Position numbers and translations under genes: made by a program. The notes below the pieces were generated by a model. That model made no database searches. It was not told where the DNA came from and saw only the letters and a program-made list of their open reading frames with translations. Shown piece by piece: positions 7,827-16,177 of a stretch of DNA of 64,000 nt. This stretch comes from Betaproteobacteria bacterium UBA5216 (GTDB taxonomy: Bacteria > Pseudomonadota > Gammaproteobacteria > Burkholderiales > SG8-41), in contig DHVE01000117.1 in the NCBI GenBank assembly GCA_002412495.1, forward strand, positions 10,484 to 74,483, read 5' to 3'. Position 1 is the stretch's first letter. Each line of letters begins with the position of its first letter.

Positions 7827-8795
7827 TCACTCCGCCTTAATCCCCGCATCCCGCGCCACCTTGGATAGCCGCGCAACCTCCGATTTAATCGTCTCACCAA
7901 ACGCCTCTGGCGACGGACTCGCCACCAACTGAATGCTGCGCTCTGTAAAGCGTTTGATGAGTTCGGGCTGCTGATAAGCCTTCACCACCTCGGCGTGAAG
8001 TTTGGTGACGATATCCTTCGGCGTGCCCGCCGGTGCGAGCAAAAAATTCAGCGTGACATCTTCGTAGCCGGGATAACCCGATTCGGCCATGGTGCGCACA
8101 TCGGGGAACATGTTCGCGCGCTGGGCGCTGGTGACTGCCAGCGCACGCAGCTTGCCGGCTTTGACGTAAGGACCAGAGGTGCTGATCTGGTCGAACATGA
8201 GCATGGCCTGACCGCTGATGACATCCAGCACGGCCTGTGCACTGCCTTTGTAAAACACGTTAAGCAGTTTGACGCCCGCGCGGCTGGCGAAAACTTCGCC
8301 GGCCATGTGCCCGGTGGAACCATTGCCGGAATTGGCGTTTGAAACGTAACCAGGTTGGGCTTTGGCAATAGCCACGAGGTCGGCCACGTTGCGCGCCGGT
8401 ACGCTGGGATGCACTTCCATGAACATGGGCGCCTTGCAGGTGAGCGTGATCGGCGCGAAATCCCTGATCGGGTCGTAGCCGGCATTGGCCGATATCGTGG
8501 GCGCACTGAAATAAGTGCTCGAATGCGCGAGCAGCGTGTAGCCATCGGGCGCGGCCTTGGCCACCTGTTGCGTGCCAATCAGTGACGCGGCGCTCGGGCG
8601 GTTTTCGACGATCACCGTTTGACCCAGACTCTTGGTCAGTTCAGCGGCAAGGGTTCGCGCAACGATATCCACATTGCCGCCCGGCGCCACTGGCACAATG
8701 ATGCGGATGGATTTCGTTGGGTAACCCTGCGCCAGCACAGGCCCGCCGCAAATCGCTGCAATACCCAACACAACAAGTTCTATCCTGAATTTCAT
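7827..8795 (-). CDS. Bug/TctC-family tripartite tricarboxylate receptor (copy 1)
   Basis: Periplasmic two-lobed receptor that captures a carboxylated solute for a TctAB-type transporter, 322 aa. The signal peptide ends GGPVLAQ. The mature start GYPTKSIRIIVPVAPGGNVD is the family N-terminus with the Asp of the GGxxD loop. The usual ENRPGAGG block reads ENRPSAASLIG here. PDGYTLL and the GYPGYE block near the end are present. It is the last of a tandem minus-strand pair of receptors with an 86-base gap. Ligand not predictable. No transporter membrane subunits are nearby. Confidence 0.9.
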   Translation of the reverse strand: MKFRIELVVLGIAAICGGPVLAQGYPTKSIRIIVPVAPGGNVDIVARTLAAELTKSLGQTVIVENRPSAASLIGTQQVAKAAPDGYTLLAHSSTYFSAPTISANAGYDPIRDFAPITLTCKAPMFMEVHPSVPARNVADLVAIAKAQPGYVSNANSGNGSTGHMAGEVFASRAGVKLLNVFYKGSAQAVLDVISGQAMLMFDQISTSGPYVKAGKLRALAVTSAQRANMFPDVRTMAESGYPGYEDVTLNFLLAPAGTPKDIVTKLHAEVVKAYQQPELIKRFTERSIQLVASPSPEAFGETIKSEVARLSKVARDAGIKAE

Positions 8796-8881
8796 CTCAA
8801 GCCCCAGTTACCTCAGTTACATGAATGCGTGCATCATCAATGTGAAGGTTTGCATTCCCCATCCGCCGCCATCATCAAACA

Positions 8882-9847
8882 CTATTCCGCCTTCACGCCC
8901 GCCCGCTTCACCACGCCGCCCCACAAGGCATAGTCCGCGCGGATCTGCTTATCAAATTCCTCCGGCGTGCTGGGCGAGGGCGTCATTCCCAACGCGCGAA
9001 TGCGCTCCTGCACTTCAGGCATGTTCAATACACGCACGAGGCCCGCGTTCAGTGCGTTGATAATCGGGCGCGGCGTTGCAGCCGGCGCCAGCATGCCGTA
9101 CCACTCGATCACGTTGGTGAACTCCGGAAAGCCGGCTTCGGCCGCCGTCTGCACATCGCGCAGCGCCTCGATACGCGTGCCGCCCATCACCCCCAGCGGC
9201 TTGAGCTTGCCGGTTTTGATGTGCGGCACGACCGAGGTGGGATTGGAAATCATGGTGTGAATGTTGCCGCCCAGCAGATCCAGCACTGCCGGGCCCGCGC
9301 CCTTGTACGGTACATGCGTCATGTTCACGCCCGCCGCGAGCTTGAACAACTCGCCGCCCAGATGCTGTAACGATGCGCTGGAGGCAAACGTCACCTTGCC
9401 GGGATTCTGTTTCGCGTAGGCGGCAAGGTCCTTCAGCGAATTCGCCGGCAGCGAGGGATGCGCGGTCATGATCATCGGTTGCTGCGTGTAACGCGTGATC
9501 GCGGCAAGGTCCTTTACGGTGTCGTAGCCGACCTCGCGATAAATATGCGGATTGACCGCCACCGGGCCGGAATACGCAAACACAATGGTGTAGCCATCCG
9601 GCGCGGATTTCGCCGCCAACGCAGTGCCAAGGCTGCCCTGCACGCCGCCGCGATTGTCGATCACGATCTGCTGCTTCCACAATTCGATCAGTCGGGGCGC
9701 CATGATGCGCGACACGGCATCGGTGCCGCCGCCGGGCGGCGAGGGGACGATCCAGCGTATCGGCCGGTTGGGGAATGTTTCCTGCGCGTTCGCAGATGCC
9801 ACGCCAGCACACAAGAACCACAAAAGTGTTTTCACCGCGGATTGCAT
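8882..9847 (-). CDS. Bug/TctC-family tripartite tricarboxylate receptor (copy 2)
   Basis: Receptor of about 321 aa. I start it at ATG 9847, which has AAGGAG just upstream and opens a clean signal peptide (MQSAVKTLLWFLCAGVASANAQ). The frame is open further upstream but has no signal there. The mature N-terminus ETFPNRPIRWIVPSPPGGGTD is canonical. The second block is IDNRGGVQGSLG instead of ENRPGAGG. HVPYKGAGPAVLDLLGG near residue 205 is the usual ligand-loop region. It diverges from the SDR gene across about 75 bases, so both may share a control region. Confidence 0.9.
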   Translation of the reverse strand: MQSAVKTLLWFLCAGVASANAQETFPNRPIRWIVPSPPGGGTDAVSRIMAPRLIELWKQQIVIDNRGGVQGSLGTALAAKSAPDGYTIVFAYSGPVAVNPHIYREVGYDTVKDLAAITRYTQQPMIMTAHPSLPANSLKDLAAYAKQNPGKVTFASSASLQHLGGELFKLAAGVNMTHVPYKGAGPAVLDLLGGNIHTMISNPTSVVPHIKTGKLKPLGVMGGTRIEALRDVQTAAEAGFPEFTNVIEWYGMLAPAATPRPIINALNAGLVRVLNMPEVQERIRALGMTPSPSTPEEFDKQIRADYALWGGVVKRAGVKAE

Positions 9848-9921
9848 CGCGTTCTCCTTGATAACCTTGAACCGTTGCCGCGAGTATACTCGTGGAAATT
9901 CTTTCCAACGTGGGAGTCGTG

Positions 9922-10740
9922 ATGTCAGGTTCATTGAAGGGAAAAACCGCGCTCGTCACCGGCTCCACCGGCGGCATCGGCGAAGCGTTCGCGCGCGCCT
10001 TCGCCGCCGAAGGCTGCAACGTGATGATGAACGGGCTGGGCGAACCCACCGCGATAGAAAAACTGCGTGCCGCCATCGCGGCGGAGCATGACGTAAAAGT
10101 CGAGTACCACGGTGCGGATGTCGGCAAGCCCGCCGACATTGACGCCATGGTGCGTGCCACCGAACACCAACTCGGCCCCATCGATATCCTCGTCAACAAC
10201 GCCGTGGTGCGTCACTACCACAAGGTCGAGGATTTTCCGCCGGAAGAATGGGATCGCGCCATCGCCGTTGATCTGTCGGCGGCGTTTCACACGATTCGCC
10301 TCACGATACGCGGCATGAAGCAGCGTGGCTGGGGACGCATCATCAACATGTCGTCGATTCATGGCCGCATGGCCGTGCCCAACCGCGTTGATTACGTCAC
10401 CGCCAAGCATGCGCTGATCGGCATGACACGCGGCATCGCGCTCGAATGCGCGGAGACTGGCGTCACCATCAACGCGCTGATGCCGGGCTGGGTGCTCACG
10501 CCACACGCCGAAGGCCAGATCACGCGCCAGATGGCCGCCACCGGCGACAGCCGCGAAAAAGCGTTACACACACTGATGAGCGTGCGCCAGCCCAGTCAGC
10601 GGCCGATCCTGCCCTCCGACATCGCCGCGTTTGGCGTGTTTTTGTGCAGCGGCCCCGGCGCGCATATCAATGGCGCATCGCTGCCCATGGATGGCGCATG
10701 GCAAACGGGCTTCAATCTGACCGTCGGAAACTCAAAATAA
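9922..10740 (+). CDS. SDR family oxidoreductase (3-hydroxybutyrate dehydrogenase-like)
   Basis: Short-chain dehydrogenase of 272 aa from the ATG at 9922 (GGAG upstream). The NAD(P) site is TGSTGGIGEAFA, the structural motif is NNAVV near residue 93, the catalytic Ser is in NMSSIHGR and the Tyr-Lys pair is in DYVTAKHALIG. The C-terminus has MDGAWQTGF like classical SDRs. The helix after the active site (PHAEGQITRQM) resembles the 3-hydroxybutyrate dehydrogenase subgroup, but that is a weak call. It lies divergent from a Bug receptor and 29 bases before an aldo/keto reductase on the same strand. The pair could reduce or oxidise the imported acid or its aldehyde. Confidence 0.88.
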   Translation: MSGSLKGKTALVTGSTGGIGEAFARAFAAEGCNVMMNGLGEPTAIEKLRAAIAAEHDVKVEYHGADVGKPADIDAMVRATEHQLGPIDILVNNAVVRHYHKVEDFPPEEWDRAIAVDLSAAFHTIRLTIRGMKQRGWGRIINMSSIHGRMAVPNRVDYVTAKHALIGMTRGIALECAETGVTINALMPGWVLTPHAEGQITRQMAATGDSREKALHTLMSVRQPSQRPILPSDIAAFGVFLCSGPGAHINGASLPMDGAWQTGFNLTVGNSK

Positions 10741-10769
10741 CATAACCTATTGTTTTTGAAAACTTATTA

Positions 10770-11618
10770 ATGACATCGATTCCAGTATTTCGTTCAAACG
10801 GCATCGTAATCCCACGGCTGGGTTTCGGCACGGGGCGCATCGGCGACAAGACAAGCCTCGACGGGTACGGTGAACTTGTCACGCATGCGCTGAAGCTCGG
10901 CTATCGCCACATCGACACCGCGTGGAAGTACAAAACCGAAAAGGCCGTGGGCGAAGGTATCCGTGCGAGCGGCGTGCCGCGCAACGAAATTTTCCTGACC
11001 ACCAAGGTGTCGCACGAATATCTGCGCGCCGATGATGTCGCGCGCATGGTCGATGAAAGCCTGAAAAATCTGGCGGTGGACTATGTGGATTTGCTGATGG
11101 TGCACTGGCCCAGCCCGGACAACGTTCCCCTGTCGGAAACCATGGCCGCGCTCGCCAAGGCCAAGCGCCAGGGCAAGGCGCTTCACCTCGGGGTGGCCAA
11201 CTTCAATATCGCGCAGCTCGAAGAAGCCATGCGCCTGTGCCCCGAGCCGATTGAAAACCTGCAGGTCGAATATCATCCGTATCTCGATCAGTCGCGCGTG
11301 CTGGCTGTGGTGCGCCGCCTGGGTTTGCCGATGACGGCCTACTGCCCGCTTGGACGCGGACGCTTGATCAACGATCCGGTGGTGACCGACATCGCGCGCG
11401 CCAAAGGCAAAACGGCGGCGCAGGTGGTGCTGCGCTGGCATTTGCAGCAAGACTACGTAATCCCGATTCCACGCTCCACCAATCCGCGGCGCCAGGCGGA
11501 AAACCTGGATGTTTTCGACTTTACCCTGAGCGATGACGACATGCGGCGCATCCATGCGCTGGCGCGGCCCGACCGACGCATCGCCAATCCGCCGGGACGC
11601 GCACCGGATTGGGATTAG
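10770..11618 (+). CDS. Aldo/keto reductase
   Basis: NADPH-dependent carbonyl reductase of the AKR superfamily, 282 aa. The catalytic tetrad is visible: Asp and Tyr in HIDTAWKYKTEKAVG (residues about 48-60), Lys in LTTKVS and His in LMVHWPSP. The cofactor end has IPIPRSTNPRRQAENLDVF. LGFGTGRIG replaces the usual LGxGTW near the start. It sits downstream of the SDR, with an AT-rich TTGTTTTT stretch in the gap that could carry its own signal. It converges on the next Bug receptor. Substrate unknown. Confidence 0.9.
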   Translation: MTSIPVFRSNGIVIPRLGFGTGRIGDKTSLDGYGELVTHALKLGYRHIDTAWKYKTEKAVGEGIRASGVPRNEIFLTTKVSHEYLRADDVARMVDESLKNLAVDYVDLLMVHWPSPDNVPLSETMAALAKAKRQGKALHLGVANFNIAQLEEAMRLCPEPIENLQVEYHPYLDQSRVLAVVRRLGLPMTAYCPLGRGRLINDPVVTDIARAKGKTAAQVVLRWHLQQDYVIPIPRSTNPRRQAENLDVFDFTLSDDDMRRIHALARPDRRIANPPGRAPDWD

Positions 11619-11637
11619 CACGCACGCGTTTAGCGCA

Positions 11638-12669
11638 CTAGCGCAGCGTAATTGCCCCCGACTTGAATACCTTGGTCCATTTGGCGATCTCGGTTTCAAT
11701 CAACTCCCTGAACGCCGCCGGCGTGGTCGCCGAGGCAATCGTGCCGCTTGCCGCGAACTGTTGCCTGGCGGACTCGGTGGAAACCGCCTTAGCGACGGCG
11801 GCATTCAAAGCCGATATAACGCTGCCTGCCGTTTTGGCCGGGGCCAAAATTCCATACCATTGGGTCACTTCATAACCATCCAGCGTTTCCGCGATGGCGG
11901 GAATTTCCGGCGCGGAAGGCGAACGCCGGGCGCTCGTCACGGCGATCACGCGCAGCCGCCCGTTCGCCTTGAACGGCAACACGGTGGGCAACGACGAAAA
12001 CGAAACCGGCACCTCTCCGCTCAACAAGGCCGCCATCACCGGCGATCCCCCCTTGTAAGGCACATGCAACAGTTTGACGGCACCCAGATGATTCAGCAGT
12101 TCTCCCGCGAGGTGCGGCCCGCCCGCCACGCCGGTTGACCCAAAGGCCACTTCGCCCGGCCGTGATTTTGCAAGTGCAATCAGTTCCTTTACGCTGCGCG
12201 CCGGCAGCGACGGGTGAACGGTCAGCGCATACTCGGATACAGCCACCAAAGATACCGGCGCAAAATCGCTCACCGCGTCATACGGCAGCTTCGCGCCGCT
12301 CGCGGGCAGGATGGCGTTGGGACCGACGCTTCCGAGTAGCAAAACATAACCGTCCGGCGTGGCGCGCGCGACCATCTCGGTGCCGATCTGACCGCTGGCG
12401 CCCGGCCGGTTGTCCACCACAAACTGCTGTCGGGTTACATCGCTCAGCGCCCGCGCCACAATCCGCGCGGCCGTGTCCGCGCCGCCGGCTGGCGGATAAG
12501 GCGTGATCAGGCGAACCGGCTTCGAAGGGTAAGTCTGCGCCAGCGCCCAGCTTGGCAGCAGCGCGGCGAAAATCATCGACGTCACCAGCATCCGCACAGT
12601 CACTGGCACAGCCATCACAATCTTCATTACGACCGCCTTCGCGCCTTCGATCAATCCCTGCCATCTCAT
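11638..12669 (-). CDS. Bug/TctC-family tripartite tricarboxylate receptor (copy 3)
   Basis: Receptor of about 343 aa. The chosen ATG at 12669 has GGGAG eight bases upstream. An internal ATG at 12627 would give a shorter n-region before the signal core (MLVTSMIFAALLPSWALAQ). The mature start is QTYPSKPVRLITPYPPAGGAD. VDNRPGASGQIGTE, HLAGELL and HVPYKGGSPVMAALLSGE are all in place. It diverges from the MaoC-like gene and converges on the aldo/keto reductase. Canonical member. Ligand unknown. Confidence 0.88.
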   Translation of the reverse strand: MRWQGLIEGAKAVVMKIVMAVPVTVRMLVTSMIFAALLPSWALAQTYPSKPVRLITPYPPAGGADTAARIVARALSDVTRQQFVVDNRPGASGQIGTEMVARATPDGYVLLLGSVGPNAILPASGAKLPYDAVSDFAPVSLVAVSEYALTVHPSLPARSVKELIALAKSRPGEVAFGSTGVAGGPHLAGELLNHLGAVKLLHVPYKGGSPVMAALLSGEVPVSFSSLPTVLPFKANGRLRVIAVTSARRSPSAPEIPAIAETLDGYEVTQWYGILAPAKTAGSVISALNAAVAKAVSTESARQQFAASGTIASATTPAAFRELIETEIAKWTKVFKSGAITLR

Positions 12670-12838
12670 ATTGCCTGCTCCCGAATGCATGCCGCAAGAG
12701 TCCGTGGTGCGGGCACCGAAATTTGAATCATTGGAATCATATGCTATGCTCGTTCGCAAGTCAGCCAGTCGATACAGTCGATGGTCCCCTTGGGCACGGG
12801 GTGACGCCCCCGGCCCTCAAACCGGATTGCTTGCCACC

Positions 12839-13348
12839 ATGAGTGAAACACCGTCGCGGGTTCTCGAAGACAGTCAGGGTCCGCGTGCCTCGTTTGACGA
12901 TATCAAGATCGGACAGTCGCTGGGCGAAATGGAATGGCAAATCACCGATGATCTTATCGATTTGCAATGCCAGCTCGATCAGGATTTCGACCCGCTCTAT
13001 TGCCTTCCCGGCGCGAGTGGCAAGCGCCTTGCGCCGCCGCAAATCACCTACCGGCCGCCCCGCTGGTTGTTTTCGCGCACCTACAATGTGCGTGGATTGT
13101 TCGTCGGCTGGGAGATGGAATCGATTGCACCCATTACCTCCGGCATGACCTTGCGCGTATCAGCGGTAATCACTGAAAAGTTCATCAAGAACAACCGCGA
13201 ATTTGTGGTGTATCAGGCCGAAGGCAAAAGCGCCGACGGCACGCTGTTGTTTCGCAGCAAGCGTACCCATGTGCTTGATTTTGTCGAACGCACGGCGCCC
13301 CGTCGCGGCGCCGGCATCGATTCCGGCATCAAGCCTGAAAAAATCTGA
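12839..13348 (+). CDS. MaoC-like hot-dog protein (FAS1-type dehydratase N-terminal domain)
   Basis: Single hot-dog domain protein of 169 aa, first of a three-gene unit with a second MaoC-like protein and a CaiB-type CoA-transferase. Family features are ASFDDIKIGQSLGE near residue 17, PPQITYRP in the central helix region and ESIAPITSGMTLRVSAVI as the beta sheet. In active R-specific hydratases an Asp and a His follow this first strand. Here the region reads DQDFDPLYCLPG and the His is not seen. It may form a heterodimer with the next protein and act on a CoA thioester. The frame is open upstream, but the ATG at 12839 is the first one that fits the domain. Confidence 0.75.
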   Translation: MSETPSRVLEDSQGPRASFDDIKIGQSLGEMEWQITDDLIDLQCQLDQDFDPLYCLPGASGKRLAPPQITYRPPRWLFSRTYNVRGLFVGWEMESIAPITSGMTLRVSAVITEKFIKNNREFVVYQAEGKSADGTLLFRSKRTHVLDFVERTAPRRGAGIDSGIKPEKI

Positions 13349-13404
13349 CTGTTTCCGTCAGCACCCGCGCCGCAATAACGTAACCAGCGTAGCCACCGTA
13401 GCCC

Positions 13405-13812
13405 ATGCCTGTCCTTACCTCCGCAGTCACCAAGGGCTTTGAACTGCCCACCGTTTCCAAGAAGTTTCGTCTCGAGGATTTCAAGCGCGGCGACGAAAAA
13501 ACCATACACACCGATTATGAAGCGGCGGCGCGCGAAGGGCTGCCCGCGCCGGTCGCCATCGGCCCGCAGGTCGCGGCGCTTACGTTCCGGCAATTGCGGC
13601 TGTGTTTCGGCGAACACTGGCTCACCGGTGGCAAGTGGAACCTGACTTTTCGCAGACCCGTACTGGTCACCGACTTTTGCGTCGCGCGCGGCGTGGTGAC
13701 ACAAACCGAAAAATTGACGGACAGCGTGCGCATTTATTGCGACGTCTGGATCGAGAATCAAAAAGGCGAAAAAGTCATCGCGGGAACGGCCAGCGGCCTG
13801 ATTCCACTGTGA
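13405..13812 (+). CDS. MaoC-like hot-dog protein, second subunit
   Basis: Hot-dog domain protein of 135 aa, 56 bases after the first MaoC-like gene. It shows TVSKKFRLEDFKRGDEKTIH at the start, then a helix region GLPAPVAIGPQVAALTF where canonical hydratases have PIAHGM, so the usual His is replaced. The remainder has SVRIYCDVWIENQKGEKVI like MaoC strands. Its TGA overlaps the GTG of the CoA-transferase by four bases. Likely partner of the upstream subunit in hydration of an acyl-CoA made by the CaiB-type enzyme. Catalytic residues need testing. Confidence 0.75.
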   Translation: MPVLTSAVTKGFELPTVSKKFRLEDFKRGDEKTIHTDYEAAAREGLPAPVAIGPQVAALTFRQLRLCFGEHWLTGGKWNLTFRRPVLVTDFCVARGVVTQTEKLTDSVRIYCDVWIENQKGEKVIAGTASGLIPL

Positions 13813-15017
13813 GCGCCACCCGCGCTCCCGACGCGGCGCTGCCACTCGCCGGCATCCGTGTGATCGACCTGACGCAAGTGGTCGCGGGGCCATACTGCAC
13901 CATGCTGCTGGCGGACATGGGCGCCGAAGTGGTCAAGATAGAACGCAGTGGCCACGGCGACGACCTGCGCCGCACGGTGCCTTACAAGGGACGCGAAGGC
14001 CATCAGGATTATTTCAATGCGCTGAACCGCTCCAAGAAAAGCGTTGCCTTCAATCTCAAGGACGAACATGACCGGGCGCTGGCATTACAGTTGATCGAGC
14101 GCGCCGACGTGGTGGTGGAAAACTTTTCACCCGGCACGGTGGATCGCCTGGGCGTCGGCTGGGAAGCCGCGCATGCGCGCAACCCGCGCCTCATTTATTG
14201 CGCGCTGTCCGGCTTTGGCCAGACCGGGCCGTACCGCAATCGACCGGCGCTGGACCCGATCATCCAGGCCGTGACCGGCATCATGAGCGTGACGGGCGAA
14301 GCAGACCGCGACCCTATGATGGTAGGCGCGCCGCTGGCGGACGTCATCGCCGGCATGTTTGCCGCCTACGCCATTGTCAATGCATTGCGGCTGGTGACGC
14401 CGGAAGGCGGCGGCCAGTACATCGACCTCAGCATGCAGGATGCCTTGCTCGCCGCCGTGGGCACACGCATGGGTGAAACCCTGCAGGCCGGTGTGGTGCC
14501 CGGCCGCCTCGGCAATGGCAATCCGCTGCGCGTGCCCGCGAACACCTACAAAACGGCGGATGGCCGCCATATTTCGCTCATGGTGCACGATCAGGCACAA
14601 TGGCCGCCGTTTTGCCGGGCCGTCGCCATGGAATCATGGCTTGATGACGAACGCTTTCGCACCATGCCCTTGCGTCTGGCCAATCGCAAAGACATGGACG
14701 ACGCCGTTGCACAACGGCTCGCCGCGCACGACGCCCGGTATTGGCATGAACGCTTTGAAGCGCATGGAATTCCCCATGCCCTGGTCAATGATTACGCGGG
14801 GGCGCTGGATGACCCGCAGGCCGTGCACCGCGGCATCGTGCGCGAAATCGATCATCCCGCCAGCGGCAAGATCAAGGTGGTCGGCCCCCCTTGGCAAATG
14901 AGCGCCATGCCGACGCCCATCGCACCGCCACCCTTGCTCGGGCAGCACACCCAGGCAGTGCTTGATGACTGGCTGGGATCGCGGGACGCGTCAGCGCCCG
15001 CGCCGAACAACAATTAA
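13809..15017 (+). CDS. CaiB/BaiF-type class III CoA-transferase
   Basis: Formyl-CoA-transferase-like enzyme of about 402 aa that moves CoA between carboxylic acids. The GTG at 13809 overlaps the previous stop (GTGA) and begins directly before the domain (LPLAGIRVIDLTQVVAGPYCT). Signature parts are GAEVVKIERSGHGDD, NRSKKSV, NFSPGTVDRLG, LSGFGQTGPY and YIDLSMQDA, where the Asp forms the acyl-enzyme. The coupling to two MaoC-like proteins suggests activation of an imported acid to its CoA ester followed by hydration. A decayed Bug receptor lies just downstream, hinting that a cognate receptor once belonged to this unit. Confidence 0.88.
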   Translation: MSATRAPDAALPLAGIRVIDLTQVVAGPYCTMLLADMGAEVVKIERSGHGDDLRRTVPYKGREGHQDYFNALNRSKKSVAFNLKDEHDRALALQLIERADVVVENFSPGTVDRLGVGWEAAHARNPRLIYCALSGFGQTGPYRNRPALDPIIQAVTGIMSVTGEADRDPMMVGAPLADVIAGMFAAYAIVNALRLVTPEGGGQYIDLSMQDALLAAVGTRMGETLQAGVVPGRLGNGNPLRVPANTYKTADGRHISLMVHDQAQWPPFCRAVAMESWLDDERFRTMPLRLANRKDMDDAVAQRLAAHDARYWHERFEAHGIPHALVNDYAGALDDPQAVHRGIVREIDHPASGKIKVVGPPWQMSAMPTPIAPPPLLGQHTQAVLDDWLGSRDASAPAPNNN

Positions 15018-15031
15018 CCAGCGTGCCTCCA

Positions 15032-15163
15032 ATGCCATCACATACCACGGTGGCTCTCGTTGCAATGGCCGGCATGATTCCGGCGTTCACGGCGGCGCAG
15101 ACCTTCCCTACCCGCCCGCGGTGTATAGTGCTGGCGCGCAATCCTGTCCGGAAAAGGCGCTAG
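15032..15163 (+). pseudogene. Remnant of a Bug/TctC receptor gene (signal peptide plus mature N-terminus)
   Basis: A 43-residue frame starts 14 bases after the CoA-transferase stop. It reads MPSHTTVALVAMAGMIPAF, then TAAQTFPTRPR, then diverges and stops. Residues 1-23 form a normal signal peptide, and QTFPTRP is the conserved start of mature Bug proteins as seen in the intact copies here. The rest of the roughly 320-residue receptor is absent. I read it as a truncated receptor gene. Chance similarity is the alternative but is unlikely given signal peptide, junction and context together. Confidence 0.6.
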
Positions 15164-15226
15164 AACAATCCACCGGCCGTGTGGTGTATCCTTGAAACCC
15201 GTGGCATTCAGGGATAACCCATTATC

Positions 15227-16177
15227 GTGACCGCTGGCCATTCCGACGCTGCGATCCGTGCCAGCGGCATTACCTATCTCTATCCCGGCACGCGCGCGCT
15301 TGATAACGTCTCTTTCGACATCACGCGTGGCAGCGTCACCGCGCTGGTCGGACCCAACGGCGCCGGCAAGACCACGTTGTTGCGCTGCCTTGCCGGGCTG
15401 GATCGCCCGCTTACCGGCAGCATCTCCGTGGCCGGCATCGACGTGCTGGAAGAGCCGCGCCTTGCCCACGCCAGCATGGGATATCTGTCCGATTTTTTCG
15501 GGCTGTACGACACGCTGACTGTCCGGCAGAGTCTCGCGCATGCCGCCAGCGCCAACGGCGTGCCGGATGCCACGGTGGCCGCCACGGTCGAGCGTACCGC
15601 CCAACGTCTCGACCTCACCGACCGGCTTGATCAGCGTTGCGCGGCGCTGTCGCGCGGCCTGCGCCAACGCGTGGCCATCGGGCAGGCGATTGTGCATGCA
15701 CCCGCCGTGCTGCTGCTCGACGAACCCGCTTCCGGACTAGACCCGGAAGCGCGGCATGCGCTCGCCACGCTGTTCACGCGGCTGCGCGACGAAGGCATGG
15801 CGCTGGTGGTCTCGTCGCACATACTCGCTGAACTGGATGAATACTCCACGCACATGCTGGTGCTGCGCGGCGGCAAGGTCATCGAACATCGCCCGTTGGG
15901 CAATGCGCGCGCATCCGTCAACGAACGCCCCGTGCGCGCCACGCTGGCCGCGCCCCACGCCGACTGGCGTGACCTGCTGGCCGCGCTCAACAACGTGCGT
16001 ATTCTCGAAGCCGGCGAACACATGGCGCTGCTGGCGATACCAGGCGGCGCGCACGAACAGGCGCGCGTGCTGCGCGACCTCATTTCGGCCGGCGCGCCGC
16101 TGGCAAGCTTCGCGGAAGAAACCGAGAACCTGCATCAATCCTATCTGCGTACCGTGCAGCCGGAGGCGAGCGCATGA
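15227..16177 (+). CDS. ABC transporter ATP-binding protein
   Basis: ATPase subunit of an ABC-2 type transporter, 316 aa, starting at GTG 15227. Walker A is GPNGAGKTT, the signature is LSRGLRQRVAIG, Walker B is VLLLDEPASGLD and the switch His is in VVSSHILAELDEY. The C-terminal 90 residues (after about 220) are the regulatory tail common to exporters of the CcmA/NatA type. It overlaps the permease gene by four bases. Substrate unknown; a drug, lipid or polysaccharide exporter is possible. No receptor belongs to it. Confidence 0.9.
   Translation: MTAGHSDAAIRASGITYLYPGTRALDNVSFDITRGSVTALVGPNGAGKTTLLRCLAGLDRPLTGSISVAGIDVLEEPRLAHASMGYLSDFFGLYDTLTVRQSLAHAASANGVPDATVAATVERTAQRLDLTDRLDQRCAALSRGLRQRVAIGQAIVHAPAVLLLDEPASGLDPEARHALATLFTRLRDEGMALVVSSHILAELDEYSTHMLVLRGGKVIEHRPLGNARASVNERPVRATLAAPHADWRDLLAALNNVRILEAGEHMALLAIPGGAHEQARVLRDLISAGAPLASFAEETENLHQSYLRTVQPEASA

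Noticed and set aside
15032..15163. Functional small exported peptide
   Set aside because: The match to the mature Bug start beyond the signal peptide fits a truncated receptor better, though this is not proven.
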